The translations under genes and the position numbers were made by a program. 64,000 nucleotides of DNA, taken from NCBI GenBank assembly GCA_963923955.1, contig OZ000552.1, forward strand, positions 682,001 to 746,000. Reading direction: 5' to 3'. Below are positions 55,474 to 64,000 of this stretch, piece after piece. This DNA is from G963923955 sp963923955. Its GTDB lineage: Bacteria; Pseudomonadota; Gammaproteobacteria; Eutrophobiales; Eutrophobiaceae. Under the pieces are notes generated by a model. That model had not been told where the DNA came from. It saw only the letters and a list, made by a program, of their open reading frames with translations, and searched no databases. Positions within the stretch are counted from its first letter, which is position 1, and every line of letters begins with the position of its first letter.

Positions 55474-57095
55474 GCAAAGACGGCTACACTCATATCGTCC
55501 TGGGTGCAGGCACGGCCGGGGTCATTGCTGCTGCCCGCTTGGCCGAGAATCCGGATTTCCGTGTACTCTTGGTGGAGGCCGGTGGGCGCGGACGTTATGA
55601 TCCAATGCTCAAGGTGCCGATCATGACCGGCCTCTTGTTGAGAGGACGGCGGCATGTCTGGCGCTATACGGCCGGCCCCGAGCCCGGCCTGCACAATCGG
55701 CAGCTGGACTTGCCGCGTGGCAAGGTGCTTGGTGGCTCCTCTGCCATCAATGGCATGGTCTATGCGCGCGGTCTGCCGCGCGATTATGAGTTGTGGGCAC
55801 AAGCCGGAATGCCTGGATGGTCGTGGGAGAAGGTAAAACCCTTCTTCTTGAAATCCGAGAACTTTCAGGGGCCGGGCGGCGACCCCGCCCACCACAGTAC
55901 CAGCGGCCCGATGACAATTTCGCGGCGCGCCAAACCGGTCAGCCCCTTGGCAACGGCCTTTGTGCAGGCCGGCATCGCGGCCGGCTATCCACACTGTGCG
56001 GATTTCAATTCCGACGCCCCCGATGGCTTCGGCTTGTATCATTTCACCAACCGGCGCGGCTACCGCGAGACGACCGCTACGGCCTTCCTGGATCGGGCCG
56101 GACACAAGCCCAACCTGACTATTTCGACGGGGCAAGAAGTCGTGCGCATCATCGTAACCAATGGTTGCGCAACCGGCGTTGCCTTGCGCGCCGGGTGCCG
56201 CACGAGAATTATCGAGACCGATGGCGAGATCATTTTGTGCTGCGGCGCGATCGGTTCTCCTGCAATCCTGATGCGTTCCGGCATCGGGCCTGCGGAGCAC
56301 CTGCATAGCCATGGTATCCAGGTACTGCTTGATAGCCCAAACGTTGGCGAGAATCTGCAAGACCATGTGCTGATCCGGGTAACACATGCAAGCAGCGCAG
56401 ACGTCTCGCTCCACAGTCTGACCCGCCCCGACCGGGCGGCGCTGCGCTTTATGCAGGCCCTGCTGTTCGGCACAGGTCCGATGAGCGTTTTCCCGCTGGA
56501 AGCAGGCGCCTATTATCGAACGGACGGATCAGATATGCCGACCGTGCAAAGCCATTTTCTGCCCGCTTTAGGCAGCGCCACGATCCGTCTTAATCCCTTT
56601 GTCAAAGCCGCGGCCGACACAGGTCCGGGCTTTATGGCCAATGCCTCTGTCATGCAGCCTAACAGTCGTGGTCGCATCCGCCTCGGTGGTGCCGACGTGG
56701 ACGCCGCGCTTGCTATCTGTGTGAACTATCTTGACAATGCGCGCGATGTTGAGGTGCTTGTCGATGCGGTTGGCGTTCTGCGCGATGTCTTTTCCCAGCG
56801 CGCATTCGCAAAATACCGCAAGGCTGAATTGTCCCCCGGGATCGATGTCCGTTCGCGTACGCAGCTGCGGGAGTGGGTACGCGCGACTGCGGATACGGTG
56901 CACCACCTGTGCGGCAGCTGCCGCATGGGGAATGCGCAAACAGATGTTGTGGATGAGGAGTTGAAACTGCGCGGCCTCCGTGGCTTGCGTATCGCCGATG
57001 CCTCGATATTCCCGACGATTCCATCCACCAATACGGCGGCGGCTGCGATGATGGTTGGGGAGCGCGTGTCTGAGTTTATCCAGCGTAGTCAATAA
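55470..57095 (+). CDS. GMC-family FAD-dependent oxidoreductase (choline dehydrogenase-like)
   Basis: A 541-residue flavoprotein: FAD motif IVLGAGTAGVIAAARLAE, GMC signature 1 GKVLGGSSAINGMVYARG, signature 2 region GAIGSPAILMRSGIGPAEHL, the catalytic His in HHLCGSCRMG and the C-terminal IPSTNTAAAAMMVGER with Asn as second active-site residue. The family oxidises alcohols such as choline, glucose or polyethylene glycol; substrate unknown. There is no signal peptide. With the CMD and SDR genes it forms a probable catabolic module inserted between mutT and rsmA. Confidence 0.88.
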   Translation: MSKDGYTHIVLGAGTAGVIAAARLAENPDFRVLLVEAGGRGRYDPMLKVPIMTGLLLRGRRHVWRYTAGPEPGLHNRQLDLPRGKVLGGSSAINGMVYARGLPRDYELWAQAGMPGWSWEKVKPFFLKSENFQGPGGDPAHHSTSGPMTISRRAKPVSPLATAFVQAGIAAGYPHCADFNSDAPDGFGLYHFTNRRGYRETTATAFLDRAGHKPNLTISTGQEVVRIIVTNGCATGVALRAGCRTRIIETDGEIILCCGAIGSPAILMRSGIGPAEHLHSHGIQVLLDSPNVGENLQDHVLIRVTHASSADVSLHSLTRPDRAALRFMQALLFGTGPMSVFPLEAGAYYRTDGSDMPTVQSHFLPALGSATIRLNPFVKAAADTGPGFMANASVMQPNSRGRIRLGGADVDAALAICVNYLDNARDVEVLVDAVGVLRDVFSQRAFAKYRKAELSPGIDVRSRTQLREWVRATADTVHHLCGSCRMGNAQTDVVDEELKLRGLRGLRIADASIFPTIPSTNTAAAAMMVGERVSEFIQRSQ

Positions 57096-57109
57096 GCGCC
57101 CGTCTGCTC

Positions 57110-57385
57110 AAAAAGAAAGGTGGCGGACAGCGGACGCCTTTTGAAGTTTCAGCCTAACTGCTCGGCCTATCATCGCTGCGGCTGTGCAGTTCTGTTTGCG
57201 CATCTGTACCAGATCTTCGGTGGGCCTTTGCAAGGATTCGAGTAGGCCCCGGCAGTCCCGCTTTTGTGCCCTTCGCCGTGTTCGGATAGACCCCCTGCAC
57301 CTCTGCCTTTGCTTGTTCCTCAGACACACCGGCGGCTTTTAGGGTCTTAATCGAACTGCATAGTTTCTAAGGTGGCGCGTGCCAT
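57110..57385 (-). pseudogene. Decayed gene resembling DUF1640/coiled-coil membrane proteins
   Basis: Reading leftward from an ATG at 57385, the frame MARATLETMQFD meets a TAA; one base on, the next frame gives KTLKAAGVSEEQAKAE, the typical opening of DUF1640 proteins (FDTLKxxKxLxxAGxxExQA). A third frame further on continues with LLESLQRPTEDL. At least two frameshifts are needed, so it is a relic. The match is short and based on memory of the family. Confidence 0.45.
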
Positions 57386-57681
57386 TTTAAGTATCCCTGG
57401 CGCTTGGTATCTGATAAGTGGCTTTGCGTATTAATGTGATTGCTTCACAATGATATTTATTGACTGGATTCCCGTTTTCATAGGAATGACGAGGAGGGTG
57501 CCTGCCCCGGCTCCCCGCTTCCGCAAGGACGGCAGGGCTAAAGTTCTTGTCTTGCTTCTTATGGATTCTTAGTCAAGCCGGGAATGACGGGGAGAGACAC
57601 CAGAGACATTCGGATAAGTTTCCAACTTTACTAAAGCGCTTGTTATGTCTTTCTCAACCATGCTCCGCCGGGCAAGAATCT
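57386..57681. other. Repeat-bearing gap before rsmA
   Basis: No gene is visible. It contains the hairpin repeat at 57466-57491 and a second inverted-repeat-ended piece near 57564-57590 (ending GGGAATGACG), bounding a region like the 78-bp element but with about 70 bases of other sequence inside. Confidence 0.5.
57466..57491 (-). repeat. Dispersed hairpin repeat, minus strand
   Basis: On the minus strand it reads ATTCCTAT-GAAA-ACGGGAAT then CC, preceded by CGTC. It has the same layout as the 78-bp elements, with a partly mismatched stem but the GAAA loop kept. Confidence 0.65.
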
Positions 57682-58470
57682 TTATTTATGCGAGTGGACG
57701 GTGTTGGCGAGCGTTATGAAGTCTTGTACCGACAGGTTCTCGGCGCGGGCGCCCGGGGCGATGCTGGCCTGTTCAAAGTGGCTTGCATTTACGAGTTTTC
57801 CCAAGGCATTGCGCAGGGTCTTGCGCCGATGAGTAAAGGCGCTTTTCACGATTTCCTCAAAGAGTACGGGGTGGGAAATTTCTGCGGCTGTCGGGTGATC
57901 AGGGATCAGTCTGAGCAGGGCCGAGTCAACCTTCGGCGGCGGCGTGAAGGCATTTGGTGCGATGGTGAAGAGTTTGGCTGCTCGACACCGTGATTGCAGC
58001 ATGACTGTAAGGCGGCCATAGTCTTTGCAGTTCGGCTGTGCGCAGATGCGCTCGACAAGCTCTCTTTGTAACATGAATACCATCTCTTCAATCACGGCCA
58101 GCTGTCTAAGCAGATGAAACAGCAATGGCGTTGAGATCTGATAGGGCAGGTTGCCGACAATTTTTATCTTTTCTTTGTGCAGGCTTGTGAAATCAAAGGC
58201 CAGGGCATCGGCCTGGTGCACGGTTAGTTTATCGGCGAATTGCTGATCCTGTTTTAGTCTGTCCGCCAGCTGCCGATCAATCTCCACAACATGCAGCCTT
58301 TGTGTCTGCGCCAGCAGGGGTCGGGTCAGCGCACCGCGGCCGGGGCCTATCTCAATAATCGGGCCGCCTGATCGGGGTTCAATGGCATTGATGATCTTGC
58401 GGATGACATGTTTATCATGCAGGAAGTGTTGCCCGTAGCGTCTGCGGGGCTGCTTGTGTGCCTGCTTCAA
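57682..58470 (-). CDS. rsmA: 16S rRNA (A1518/A1519 N6,N6)-dimethyltransferase
   Basis: It dimethylates two adjacent adenines late in 30S assembly. The 262 residues contain RYGQHFLHD, IEIGPGRGALTRPLL (SAM loop) and the catalytic NLPYQISTPLLFHLL. The start overlaps the pdxA stop by four bases. Confidence 0.95.
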   Translation of the reverse strand: MKQAHKQPRRRYGQHFLHDKHVIRKIINAIEPRSGGPIIEIGPGRGALTRPLLAQTQRLHVVEIDRQLADRLKQDQQFADKLTVHQADALAFDFTSLHKEKIKIVGNLPYQISTPLLFHLLRQLAVIEEMVFMLQRELVERICAQPNCKDYGRLTVMLQSRCRAAKLFTIAPNAFTPPPKVDSALLRLIPDHPTAAEISHPVLFEEIVKSAFTHRRKTLRNALGKLVNASHFEQASIAPGARAENLSVQDFITLANTVHSHK

Positions 58471-59489
58471 GTTGATGAGTGGCCGGGTTGTGCTGCCGTA
58501 TCCGCCAGCCGCATGGCCTGATTGATTGCCGCCAATAGACTGCCGGGATTGGCCGCCCCGGTGCCGGCAAGTGCCAGTGCGCTACCGTGATCGACTGAGG
58601 TACGGATGATCGGCAGGCCGAGTGTGATATTGACGATCTCCCCAAATCCTTGCGCCTTTAGCACCGGCAGCCCCTGATCGTGATACATGGCAATGACCGC
58701 ATCGATCCCCTTTAGCGATGAAGGCGTGAAGGCGGTATCCGCCGGGCAGGGGCCGGTGAGCGCAATGCCTGCGCGGCGTAATTTTTCCATGGCCGGATGG
58801 ATGATCTCGATCTCTTCCCGGCCCAGATAAGCCTGCTCGCCGGCATGTGGGTTCAGGCCGCAGACCAGCAGCTGCGGGTCATTGATGCCGAACTTTTCCT
58901 GCAGTTCTTGATGCACCGTCTTGATAACGCCTTCCAGTTTCTCGCCCGTTATCGCGGCCGGAACCTGGGCAAGGGGCAGATGCGTTGTCACCAGTGCCAC
59001 CCGCAAGGTCTCATTGGCCAGCATCATGACCGGCCGCGGACATTGACACAGCGCGGCGATAAATTCGGTATGGCCGCTGAACGCATAGCCGGCGTCATTG
59101 AGCACGGCCTTGTTCACCGGCGCGGTGACAACTGCGGCGAATTGTCCGGACAGGCAGCCATCGACGGCGCTCTTTATGCAGTCCAAGACATAGCCGGCAT
59201 TGTCCGGATTAGCCCGTCCGGCCTCCACCGGCGCGGAAAGAGGATGCTCGATGAAATACAGGCGCCCGGGTGCAGGGCCTAATGCACTCTCCGGGGAAAA
59301 TTCCACGAGCTCTATGGGCAGACCCAGTTGCGCCGCCCGGTCATTCAATAGATCTGGCGAGGCAAGGGCGATAATGTCGGCATTAATCCGCTCTTGGGCG
59401 AGCCGCAGGATAATATCTGCGCCGATGCCGGCAGGTTCACCCGCCGTTACAGCAATCCTGTTCCCGTTTGATTGCGGGGCCTGTTGCAT
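58467..59489 (-). CDS. pdxA: 4-hydroxythreonine-4-phosphate dehydrogenase
   Basis: It acts in de novo pyridoxal phosphate synthesis. The 340 residues contain VTAGEPAGIGADI, the metal-binding His residues in SGHTEF, LNPHAGE and MYHDQGLPVLK, and RTSVDHGSALALAGTG. It lies in the conserved order lptD-surA-pdxA-rsmA. Confidence 0.95.
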   Translation of the reverse strand: MQQAPQSNGNRIAVTAGEPAGIGADIILRLAQERINADIIALASPDLLNDRAAQLGLPIELVEFSPESALGPAPGRLYFIEHPLSAPVEAGRANPDNAGYVLDCIKSAVDGCLSGQFAAVVTAPVNKAVLNDAGYAFSGHTEFIAALCQCPRPVMMLANETLRVALVTTHLPLAQVPAAITGEKLEGVIKTVHQELQEKFGINDPQLLVCGLNPHAGEQAYLGREEIEIIHPAMEKLRRAGIALTGPCPADTAFTPSSLKGIDAVIAMYHDQGLPVLKAQGFGEIVNITLGLPIIRTSVDHGSALALAGTGAANPGSLLAAINQAMRLADTAAQPGHSST

Positions 59490-59580
59490 GGGTTACACTG
59501 GAGGCCAGATGATAGCCTTGCCGGAAAATGAATGAGATAGAGCAGAAAAATGTCTTGGCAGAAAAAATTCGGGCGGACTT

Positions 59581-60885
59581 CTAAGAATCCAGCCGGTATT
59601 CCACATAGGCATCATCGCGCATCTGTCTGAGCCAGTTCTCGCGCGCCTCTTGGATCTTGCGCTGGCGGATGGCCTCGCGCGCGCGGGCGCGTTTCACATC
59701 CTCGGTGCTGTCATGCTCCCGGCGGCCCAGCACCTGAATAATATGCCACCCGCCCAGCCGGGATTTCACCGGCGCGCTGACCTCGCCCACTGCTAATGTC
59801 GCTATCGCCTCGTCAATGTCCGCCCCTAATGCGCCCGGACTTATCCAGCCGAGGTCGCCGCCTTCCGCCGCGCTGACCGTATCGTTTGAATGCCCACGCG
59901 CCAATTCGGCAAAGTCATCGCCGCCGTCAATGCGGATCTTGAGTTGCTCAAGGCGCAGTTTAATATCCTCTTCATCGGTCAATTCATCCGGGCGCAGAAA
60001 TATGTGGCGCACATGGGTCTGGTTAATCACGTGTTTCTCGCTGCTGCGAATATCGTCCAGCCGGATGATGTGATAGCCGCTGGGGCTCTTGATCAATTCG
60101 CTGACATCCCCGGCCTCCATATCCGCGATGAAATCAGCAAACAGCGTTGGGATCTGCGGGGATTTGCGCCAGCCCAGATCACCGCCGCGCACAGCCTGCG
60201 CATCTGAATACAGCGCTGAGAGTTCAGCAAAATCGGCACCGGCGGCCAATTCCTCCAGCACCCCTTCGGCCTTTTGTCTGACCCCAGCCAGGTCATCAGC
60301 CGTCGGATCTCCGGGCAAGACAAACAGCAGGTGTGAGATCTTGTATTCTATTTCCAGGTTGCCCTGATGTTCCTGGGTCTCCAGGTGGTTTTCGATCTCC
60401 TGCTCGCTGATGCTGATGCGATTGTCCACCTGGCGTTGTTGCAAGCGGGAGATCAGGATCTCGTTGCGGATGTCTTCCCTGAATTTTTCATAGCTGTAGC
60501 CGTCGCTCTCCAGGATGTCGCGGAACTGCGCCAGGCTGAGCCGGTTCTCCGCGGCGATATTGCTGATCGTGCGATTAAGGCTTTCATCATCGACCCGAAT
60601 GCCGGTGTTTTGCGCCGTCTGGATCTGTAGTTTGGTCAGGATCAAGCGGTCTAATACCTGTTTTTCCAATACCAGTGTGGGCGGCAGGGAGGTGCCCTGT
60701 TCCCGTAGCTGGCCCTTTATCGTGCGCACTCGCTCGGCCAACTCGCTCTGCATGACGACATCATCATTGACCACGGCGATGATGCGGTCCAGCGCCACAC
60801 CGGCAGGCACTGGAGTGAGAAACAAGCCGCCGATAAGGCCGCCGGCAAGCAAACAATACATTTTATTTGAAATTTTAGAAGTCAC
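59581..60885 (-). CDS. surA: Periplasmic chaperone/peptidyl-prolyl isomerase SurA
   Basis: It escorts outer-membrane proteins, LptD among them, through the periplasm. The 434 residues have a signal peptide (cleavage near VAL), an N-terminal chaperone domain (about 30-180), two parvulin domains (about 180-280 and 285-390; SHLLF and VRHIFL starts) and a C-terminal helix. The GTG at 60885 keeps a lysine-containing N region and has AGGG upstream; an ATG at 60861 is possible. It overlaps the lptD stop by 11 bases. Confidence 0.94.
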   Translation of the reverse strand: MTSKISNKMYCLLAGGLIGGLFLTPVPAGVALDRIIAVVNDDVVMQSELAERVRTIKGQLREQGTSLPPTLVLEKQVLDRLILTKLQIQTAQNTGIRVDDESLNRTISNIAAENRLSLAQFRDILESDGYSYEKFREDIRNEILISRLQQRQVDNRISISEQEIENHLETQEHQGNLEIEYKISHLLFVLPGDPTADDLAGVRQKAEGVLEELAAGADFAELSALYSDAQAVRGGDLGWRKSPQIPTLFADFIADMEAGDVSELIKSPSGYHIIRLDDIRSSEKHVINQTHVRHIFLRPDELTDEEDIKLRLEQLKIRIDGGDDFAELARGHSNDTVSAAEGGDLGWISPGALGADIDEAIATLAVGEVSAPVKSRLGGWHIIQVLGRREHDSTEDVKRARAREAIRQRKIQEARENWLRQMRDDAYVEYRLDS

Positions 60886-63190
60886 CTTGATACCCTGGAA
60901 TCTGTTGCGTGATGGATTCTAGCGCCTGCCGACCCAGTCCGGCCAGCCCTTTTAGCTCAACTTGCAGAAAAATCCCGGTTTGGAATTCGCCACCGGTGGT
61001 GGCCAAAAAGCGCCTGGCCCCGGCGCGCAAGGCCCAGCAGCAGCTATTGTATTCCAGTCCGCCGAACATATCTATGGTCTTCTCCCTTGGCACATCATAA
61101 TACCAGCGGCCAATCGCGCTCCAGTTCTTGCCCAGCGGCCAGCGAAAGGAGACATTCGCTTGCTCCACCGAGACGATCGCGCGGCGGATAATGTCGGGCG
61201 GCACATTGACGCGGCGGTAGCCCGCATTGATTACGCGGTCTGGGCCAGGCCGGTATTGGGCCCTGAAGGATAATTTTCTTGTTCTTTTGTTTTCAAAGTC
61301 CCAGTGGTAGTGGCCGCTTAAGCGAAGGTGTCTGAAGGGTGTCAGTCTGTATTCAATGATCGTGGGGGAATAGGCTTCGGTTTGAACACTGCGGCCGGGA
61401 AGCGATACTTCCCGGTCTTGCAAATAAAATGCCTGGCCGATGGTGACCGAGCCTTGCAAAGCGCTATCATGCTGCTGAAACCGAGAGGTGAGGGCTAATG
61501 TCACCTGGTTGGCATCGCCCATCCGATCCGGGCCGCTGAAGCGATCCTTATAGAACAAGGTGGAGTACGATGAGGTGGTATCATATAGGCTGGTATCAAA
61601 CACGGGCAGGTCGTCCTGATCATCTTTAGGGATATAGAGATAGAACAGCCGCGGCTCCAGCGTCTGCGAATAGCCGCGGCCGAAGAATTTTCCCTCCTTG
61701 TCAAAATACAGACCGCCGTCAACACTGACAAGCGGCAGGACTCGATGGGGCGTACGCTCGGCAAAGCGGCGGTTGGTGTTGAGCCGGTATTGCGTGTAGC
61801 GCAGGCCCAACTCGGGCCGTAGATAACCGAAGATGGCCTGCATGGGATAGCTCACCGCCGGAAAGAGATCAAGGCGCAGGCCTTCTACATTGTTCAATGA
61901 GGGGTCCTTGCCGCGTTGAAAATAGATCGCCTCGCTCTTCAAGTGAAGATTCAGCCGGTTATTTTGCTGCCTTGAATGGGCGCTGAATTGAATGCGTGGC
62001 AAGTGGCGATAGGGCCTTGCAGTGATCGCAAGGGCCTCGTTCACGATCTGGAAATCCTGGATCTGTGTAGATAGATTCCAGTTGTAGTGCCGCCAGTTGC
62101 CGGCCAGATTAAAATTGGCGCGGCGCGGCAGGGTCTGAATGCTGGTCGCAGTCAAGGCAGCGCCAAAGTTCTCGAAGTAGCGCGTATCAGAGACGCGATT
62201 ATATAACAGATTTACCCTCGCCCGCTTGGAGAAGGACTGACTATGTTCAAAGTGTATGTAGCTGCGGTCTTTATTATTGAACTTGGTATCACCAGGCAGA
62301 TACTCTACGTTTAGCAGGCCGCGGGCGCGCTTGAACAGATACCTGTATTCCCCGATTAACATCACCCCGCTATCGCTTAAGATTCGGGGCGTGAAGGTGG
62401 CGTCCCTATTTGACGCGATATTCCAGTAGTACGGCGTGCGTAATTCCAAACCATAGTTATTGGATGAGCCATAGGTCGGCATTAAGAAACCGCTTTTGCG
62501 TTTCATGCTCAGGGGGAAGCTGATATAAGGCGTGTAGAAGACCGGCAGGTCTTTGATCTTTAACACCGCATGTCTGGCCGTGCCGCGCTCGCTTTTATGG
62601 TTTAGGATCATTTCCTTGGCGCTGAGCTTCCAGATGTTGCCGGATAAATCCCAAAGGTTTTTTTGCGGTGCGCAGGTGGAGAAATCAATATTTTTGCCGA
62701 GCGTGAACCCGTCGCTGTCTAAAAACAATTCATCGGCGCGGCCGCGGCCCCACACACCGGGCAGGCGATATTCGGCATCGGGCAGGGTGCCGGTGCCGTC
62801 ATCAAATTCCAGCCGGGCGCTGGGGCTGAGTGAATACACCGACTCATCCCAATAGTTCACCGCCCCTTGCAGATCGGCATATTCTCGATGGCTGTTGTAA
62901 TCAACGATCTCGGCCCGCGCCTGGCGGCCATCGCGGGCTATTTCCACATTGCCCTCTAGGTGAGAGACGCCTTCTTCGATCAGATCGACCCGATCGGCGG
63001 TGACATAAATATCCCCGGGCGCCAGGGTTGCATCAACAAGCGGCCTTGGCGGGATGCCCAGGCCCGCCGGACACAGGGCCGGGTCCACTTCGATACCCAC
63101 CATCTGTGATGGTTCAAAGGCTTGGCCGAGTGCAGCGGCGGATGAGAGCAGGACAATCAGGATTAGGCCGGCGGCTGTCTGTCGCATCAT
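60875..63190 (-). CDS. lptD: LPS-assembly outer-membrane protein LptD
   Basis: The beta-barrel that inserts lipopolysaccharide into the outer leaflet. The mature protein has an OstA/LptA-like N domain (ADRVDLIEEGVSHLEGNVEI) and a C-terminal barrel of many alternating strands. Four Cys fit the LptD disulfide pattern: two in the N-terminal half (DPALCPAG, FSTCAPQ) and the adjacent pair in YNSCCWALR. I chose the ATG at 63190; a GTG at 63217 would overlap rnfG and add nine residues. Total is about 771 residues. Confidence 0.94.
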   Translation of the reverse strand: MMRQTAAGLILIVLLSSAAALGQAFEPSQMVGIEVDPALCPAGLGIPPRPLVDATLAPGDIYVTADRVDLIEEGVSHLEGNVEIARDGRQARAEIVDYNSHREYADLQGAVNYWDESVYSLSPSARLEFDDGTGTLPDAEYRLPGVWGRGRADELFLDSDGFTLGKNIDFSTCAPQKNLWDLSGNIWKLSAKEMILNHKSERGTARHAVLKIKDLPVFYTPYISFPLSMKRKSGFLMPTYGSSNNYGLELRTPYYWNIASNRDATFTPRILSDSGVMLIGEYRYLFKRARGLLNVEYLPGDTKFNNKDRSYIHFEHSQSFSKRARVNLLYNRVSDTRYFENFGAALTATSIQTLPRRANFNLAGNWRHYNWNLSTQIQDFQIVNEALAITARPYRHLPRIQFSAHSRQQNNRLNLHLKSEAIYFQRGKDPSLNNVEGLRLDLFPAVSYPMQAIFGYLRPELGLRYTQYRLNTNRRFAERTPHRVLPLVSVDGGLYFDKEGKFFGRGYSQTLEPRLFYLYIPKDDQDDLPVFDTSLYDTTSSYSTLFYKDRFSGPDRMGDANQVTLALTSRFQQHDSALQGSVTIGQAFYLQDREVSLPGRSVQTEAYSPTIIEYRLTPFRHLRLSGHYHWDFENKRTRKLSFRAQYRPGPDRVINAGYRRVNVPPDIIRRAIVSVEQANVSFRWPLGKNWSAIGRWYYDVPREKTIDMFGGLEYNSCCWALRAGARRFLATTGGEFQTGIFLQVELKGLAGLGRQALESITQQIPGYQGDF

Positions 63191-63200
63191 TCTATTTTTT

Positions 63201-63815
63201 CTAATAAAGGCGGTCACGGTTTAACGCATAGTAATCAAGCGTATTCTTAACGGCATTGATCACAGCGCGCGAGCTGATAGTCGCCCCGCTTAGTTGATCA
63301 AGGCCGCCGCCGTCCTTCTTAACAGTCCAGTCTGCTATCGGTGTATTCGCAAGCGAGCGCCCGTTGAAGTTGCCTATCCAGTCGCTCTTGCGATGGTCAA
63401 TGCCATCGCCCAGGCCTTCCGTTTCCCGGTGCCGGTTGACGCGCACCGCGCTTAAGGTGCCATCGTACTCAATGCCGATGGCCAGCTCGATAGTGCCATT
63501 ATAGCCTGCGGCCATGACGGGCATGAACACCACACCGACGGCATTATTATCTTTGCGGGCACGATAGACAATCACCGGCCTGTCGGTCCCAAAAAAGGCA
63601 GGCGCAGTGACTGTAATCGAATCGTTTAACAACTCATTGTCATGCTCCGCAGCCATAACCTGTGTTACTATTTTCAAGCTATGCTGGCGCTGATTTTGTG
63701 CGATCCTGTCTTTAGTCAGCTTGTTCGTGATGCTGATCACACAGGCGGAAAACAGGAACAACACAAACAGGGACAGGCCGATCTGCTTGAAGTATTTCTG
63801 CTGCGTATCGCTCAC
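63201..63815 (-). CDS. rnfG: Ion-translocating electron transport complex subunit RnfG
   Basis: A 204-residue subunit with one N-terminal membrane helix and a periplasmic FMN-binding domain; the FMN is bound to the Thr in LSGATISSRAV. Rnf moves electrons between ferredoxin and NAD while pumping sodium or protons (called Rsx in E. coli). The GTG start overlaps the rnfD stop (GTGA). Confidence 0.92.
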   Translation of the reverse strand: MSDTQQKYFKQIGLSLFVLFLFSACVISITNKLTKDRIAQNQRQHSLKIVTQVMAAEHDNELLNDSITVTAPAFFGTDRPVIVYRARKDNNAVGVVFMPVMAAGYNGTIELAIGIEYDGTLSAVRVNRHRETEGLGDGIDHRKSDWIGNFNGRSLANTPIADWTVKKDGGGLDQLSGATISSRAVINAVKNTLDYYALNRDRLY

Positions 63816-64000
63816 CTGGCTCTCTCCCCCAGCACCGGCGGGCGCGTCAGCTTATCGATCAGCGGTACGGCGGCATTCGCTGTTAATACGGCAAAGGCAA
63901 TGCCGTCCGGATACGCCCCCCAGGTGCGGATGACATAGGCGATGATGCCGATCAGGGCGGCATAGATGAACTTGCCGCGCGGCGTGGCCGATGCTGTGAC
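63812..64000 (-). CDS. rnfD: Ion-translocating electron transport complex subunit RnfD (C-terminal part)
   Basis: The gene runs off the right edge; about 62 codons are visible on the minus strand. They read GIIAYVIRTWGAYPDGIAFA and then LIDKLTRPPVLGERAR, typical of the RnfD/NqrB C terminus (membrane helices then a short tail). In full-length proteins the FMN-bearing Thr lies upstream, outside the window. Confidence 0.88.
   Translation of the reverse strand, partial: VTASATPRGKFIYAALIGIIAYVIRTWGAYPDGIAFAVLTANAAVPLIDKLTRPPVLGERAR

Overview
The window is a stretch of a gammaproteobacterial chromosome. The evidence is gene order: rsmI-lpoA-yraN-diaA-dolP, petABC-sspA-sspB, a complete division and cell wall (dcw) cluster from mraZ to ftsZ followed by lpxC, dciA, an M23 peptidase gene and secA, and lptD-surA-pdxA-rsmA beside rnf genes. 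Diderm outer-membrane genes (lptD, surA, lpxC, lpoA), a cytochrome bc1 complex and meso-diaminopimelate-type MurE fit a respiring Gram-negative cell. Flanking gene order differs from Escherichia coli (no yajC-secDF after tgt, no apaGH after rsmA, rnfDG next to lptD), so I place it outside Enterobacterales without naming a genus.

Layout. 1-6.2 kb: acetate permease pair (yjcH-actP), marC, and an N-acetylglucosamine salvage operon nagK-nagA-nagB. 6.2-10.4 kb: an eroded zone with a lipoprotein gene broken by a one-base insertion and an in-frame TAG, deoB, an internally deleted IS1595-type element, a hydantoinase gene cut off at the IS end, and tRNA-Leu(CAA). 10.5-17.8 kb: queA-tgt, an aminotransferase, a two-gene operon of a DUF692-type multinuclear iron oxidase (MNIO) and a partner ending in a PqqD-like domain, a remnant of a PLP decarboxylase, and a Tat-exported amidase. 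18-23.1 kb: degS-like protease, petABC, sspAB. 23.2-28.3 kb: dolP, diaA, yraN, lpoA, rsmI and the RNase P RNA gene. 28.5-46.2 kb: dcw cluster, tightly packed with many 4-base stop/start overlaps. 46.2-53.6 kb: repeat-filled gap, lpxC, dciA, M23 peptidase, secA, argJ, mutT. 53.9-57.1 kb: an SDR dehydrogenase divergent from a carboxymuconolactone-decarboxylase-like/GMC oxidoreductase pair. 57.1-64 kb: a decayed gene and repeats, rsmA, pdxA, surA, lptD, rnfG and the end of rnfD.

Most of the window is housekeeping. dcw genes, lpoA, the M23 protein, nag genes and lpxC together make, recycle and remodel the envelope; rsmI and rsmH modify the same 16S rRNA nucleotide (C1402).

The least explained parts are the MNIO/PqqD-like pair, a candidate peptide-modifying system with no convincing precursor gene in view, and a dispersed family of short hairpins whose stems vary but whose loop is a GNRA tetraloop. 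Two copies of a 78-bp member between ftsZ and lpxC are identical. Several pseudogenes and repeats suggest ongoing genome erosion in an otherwise intact backbone.
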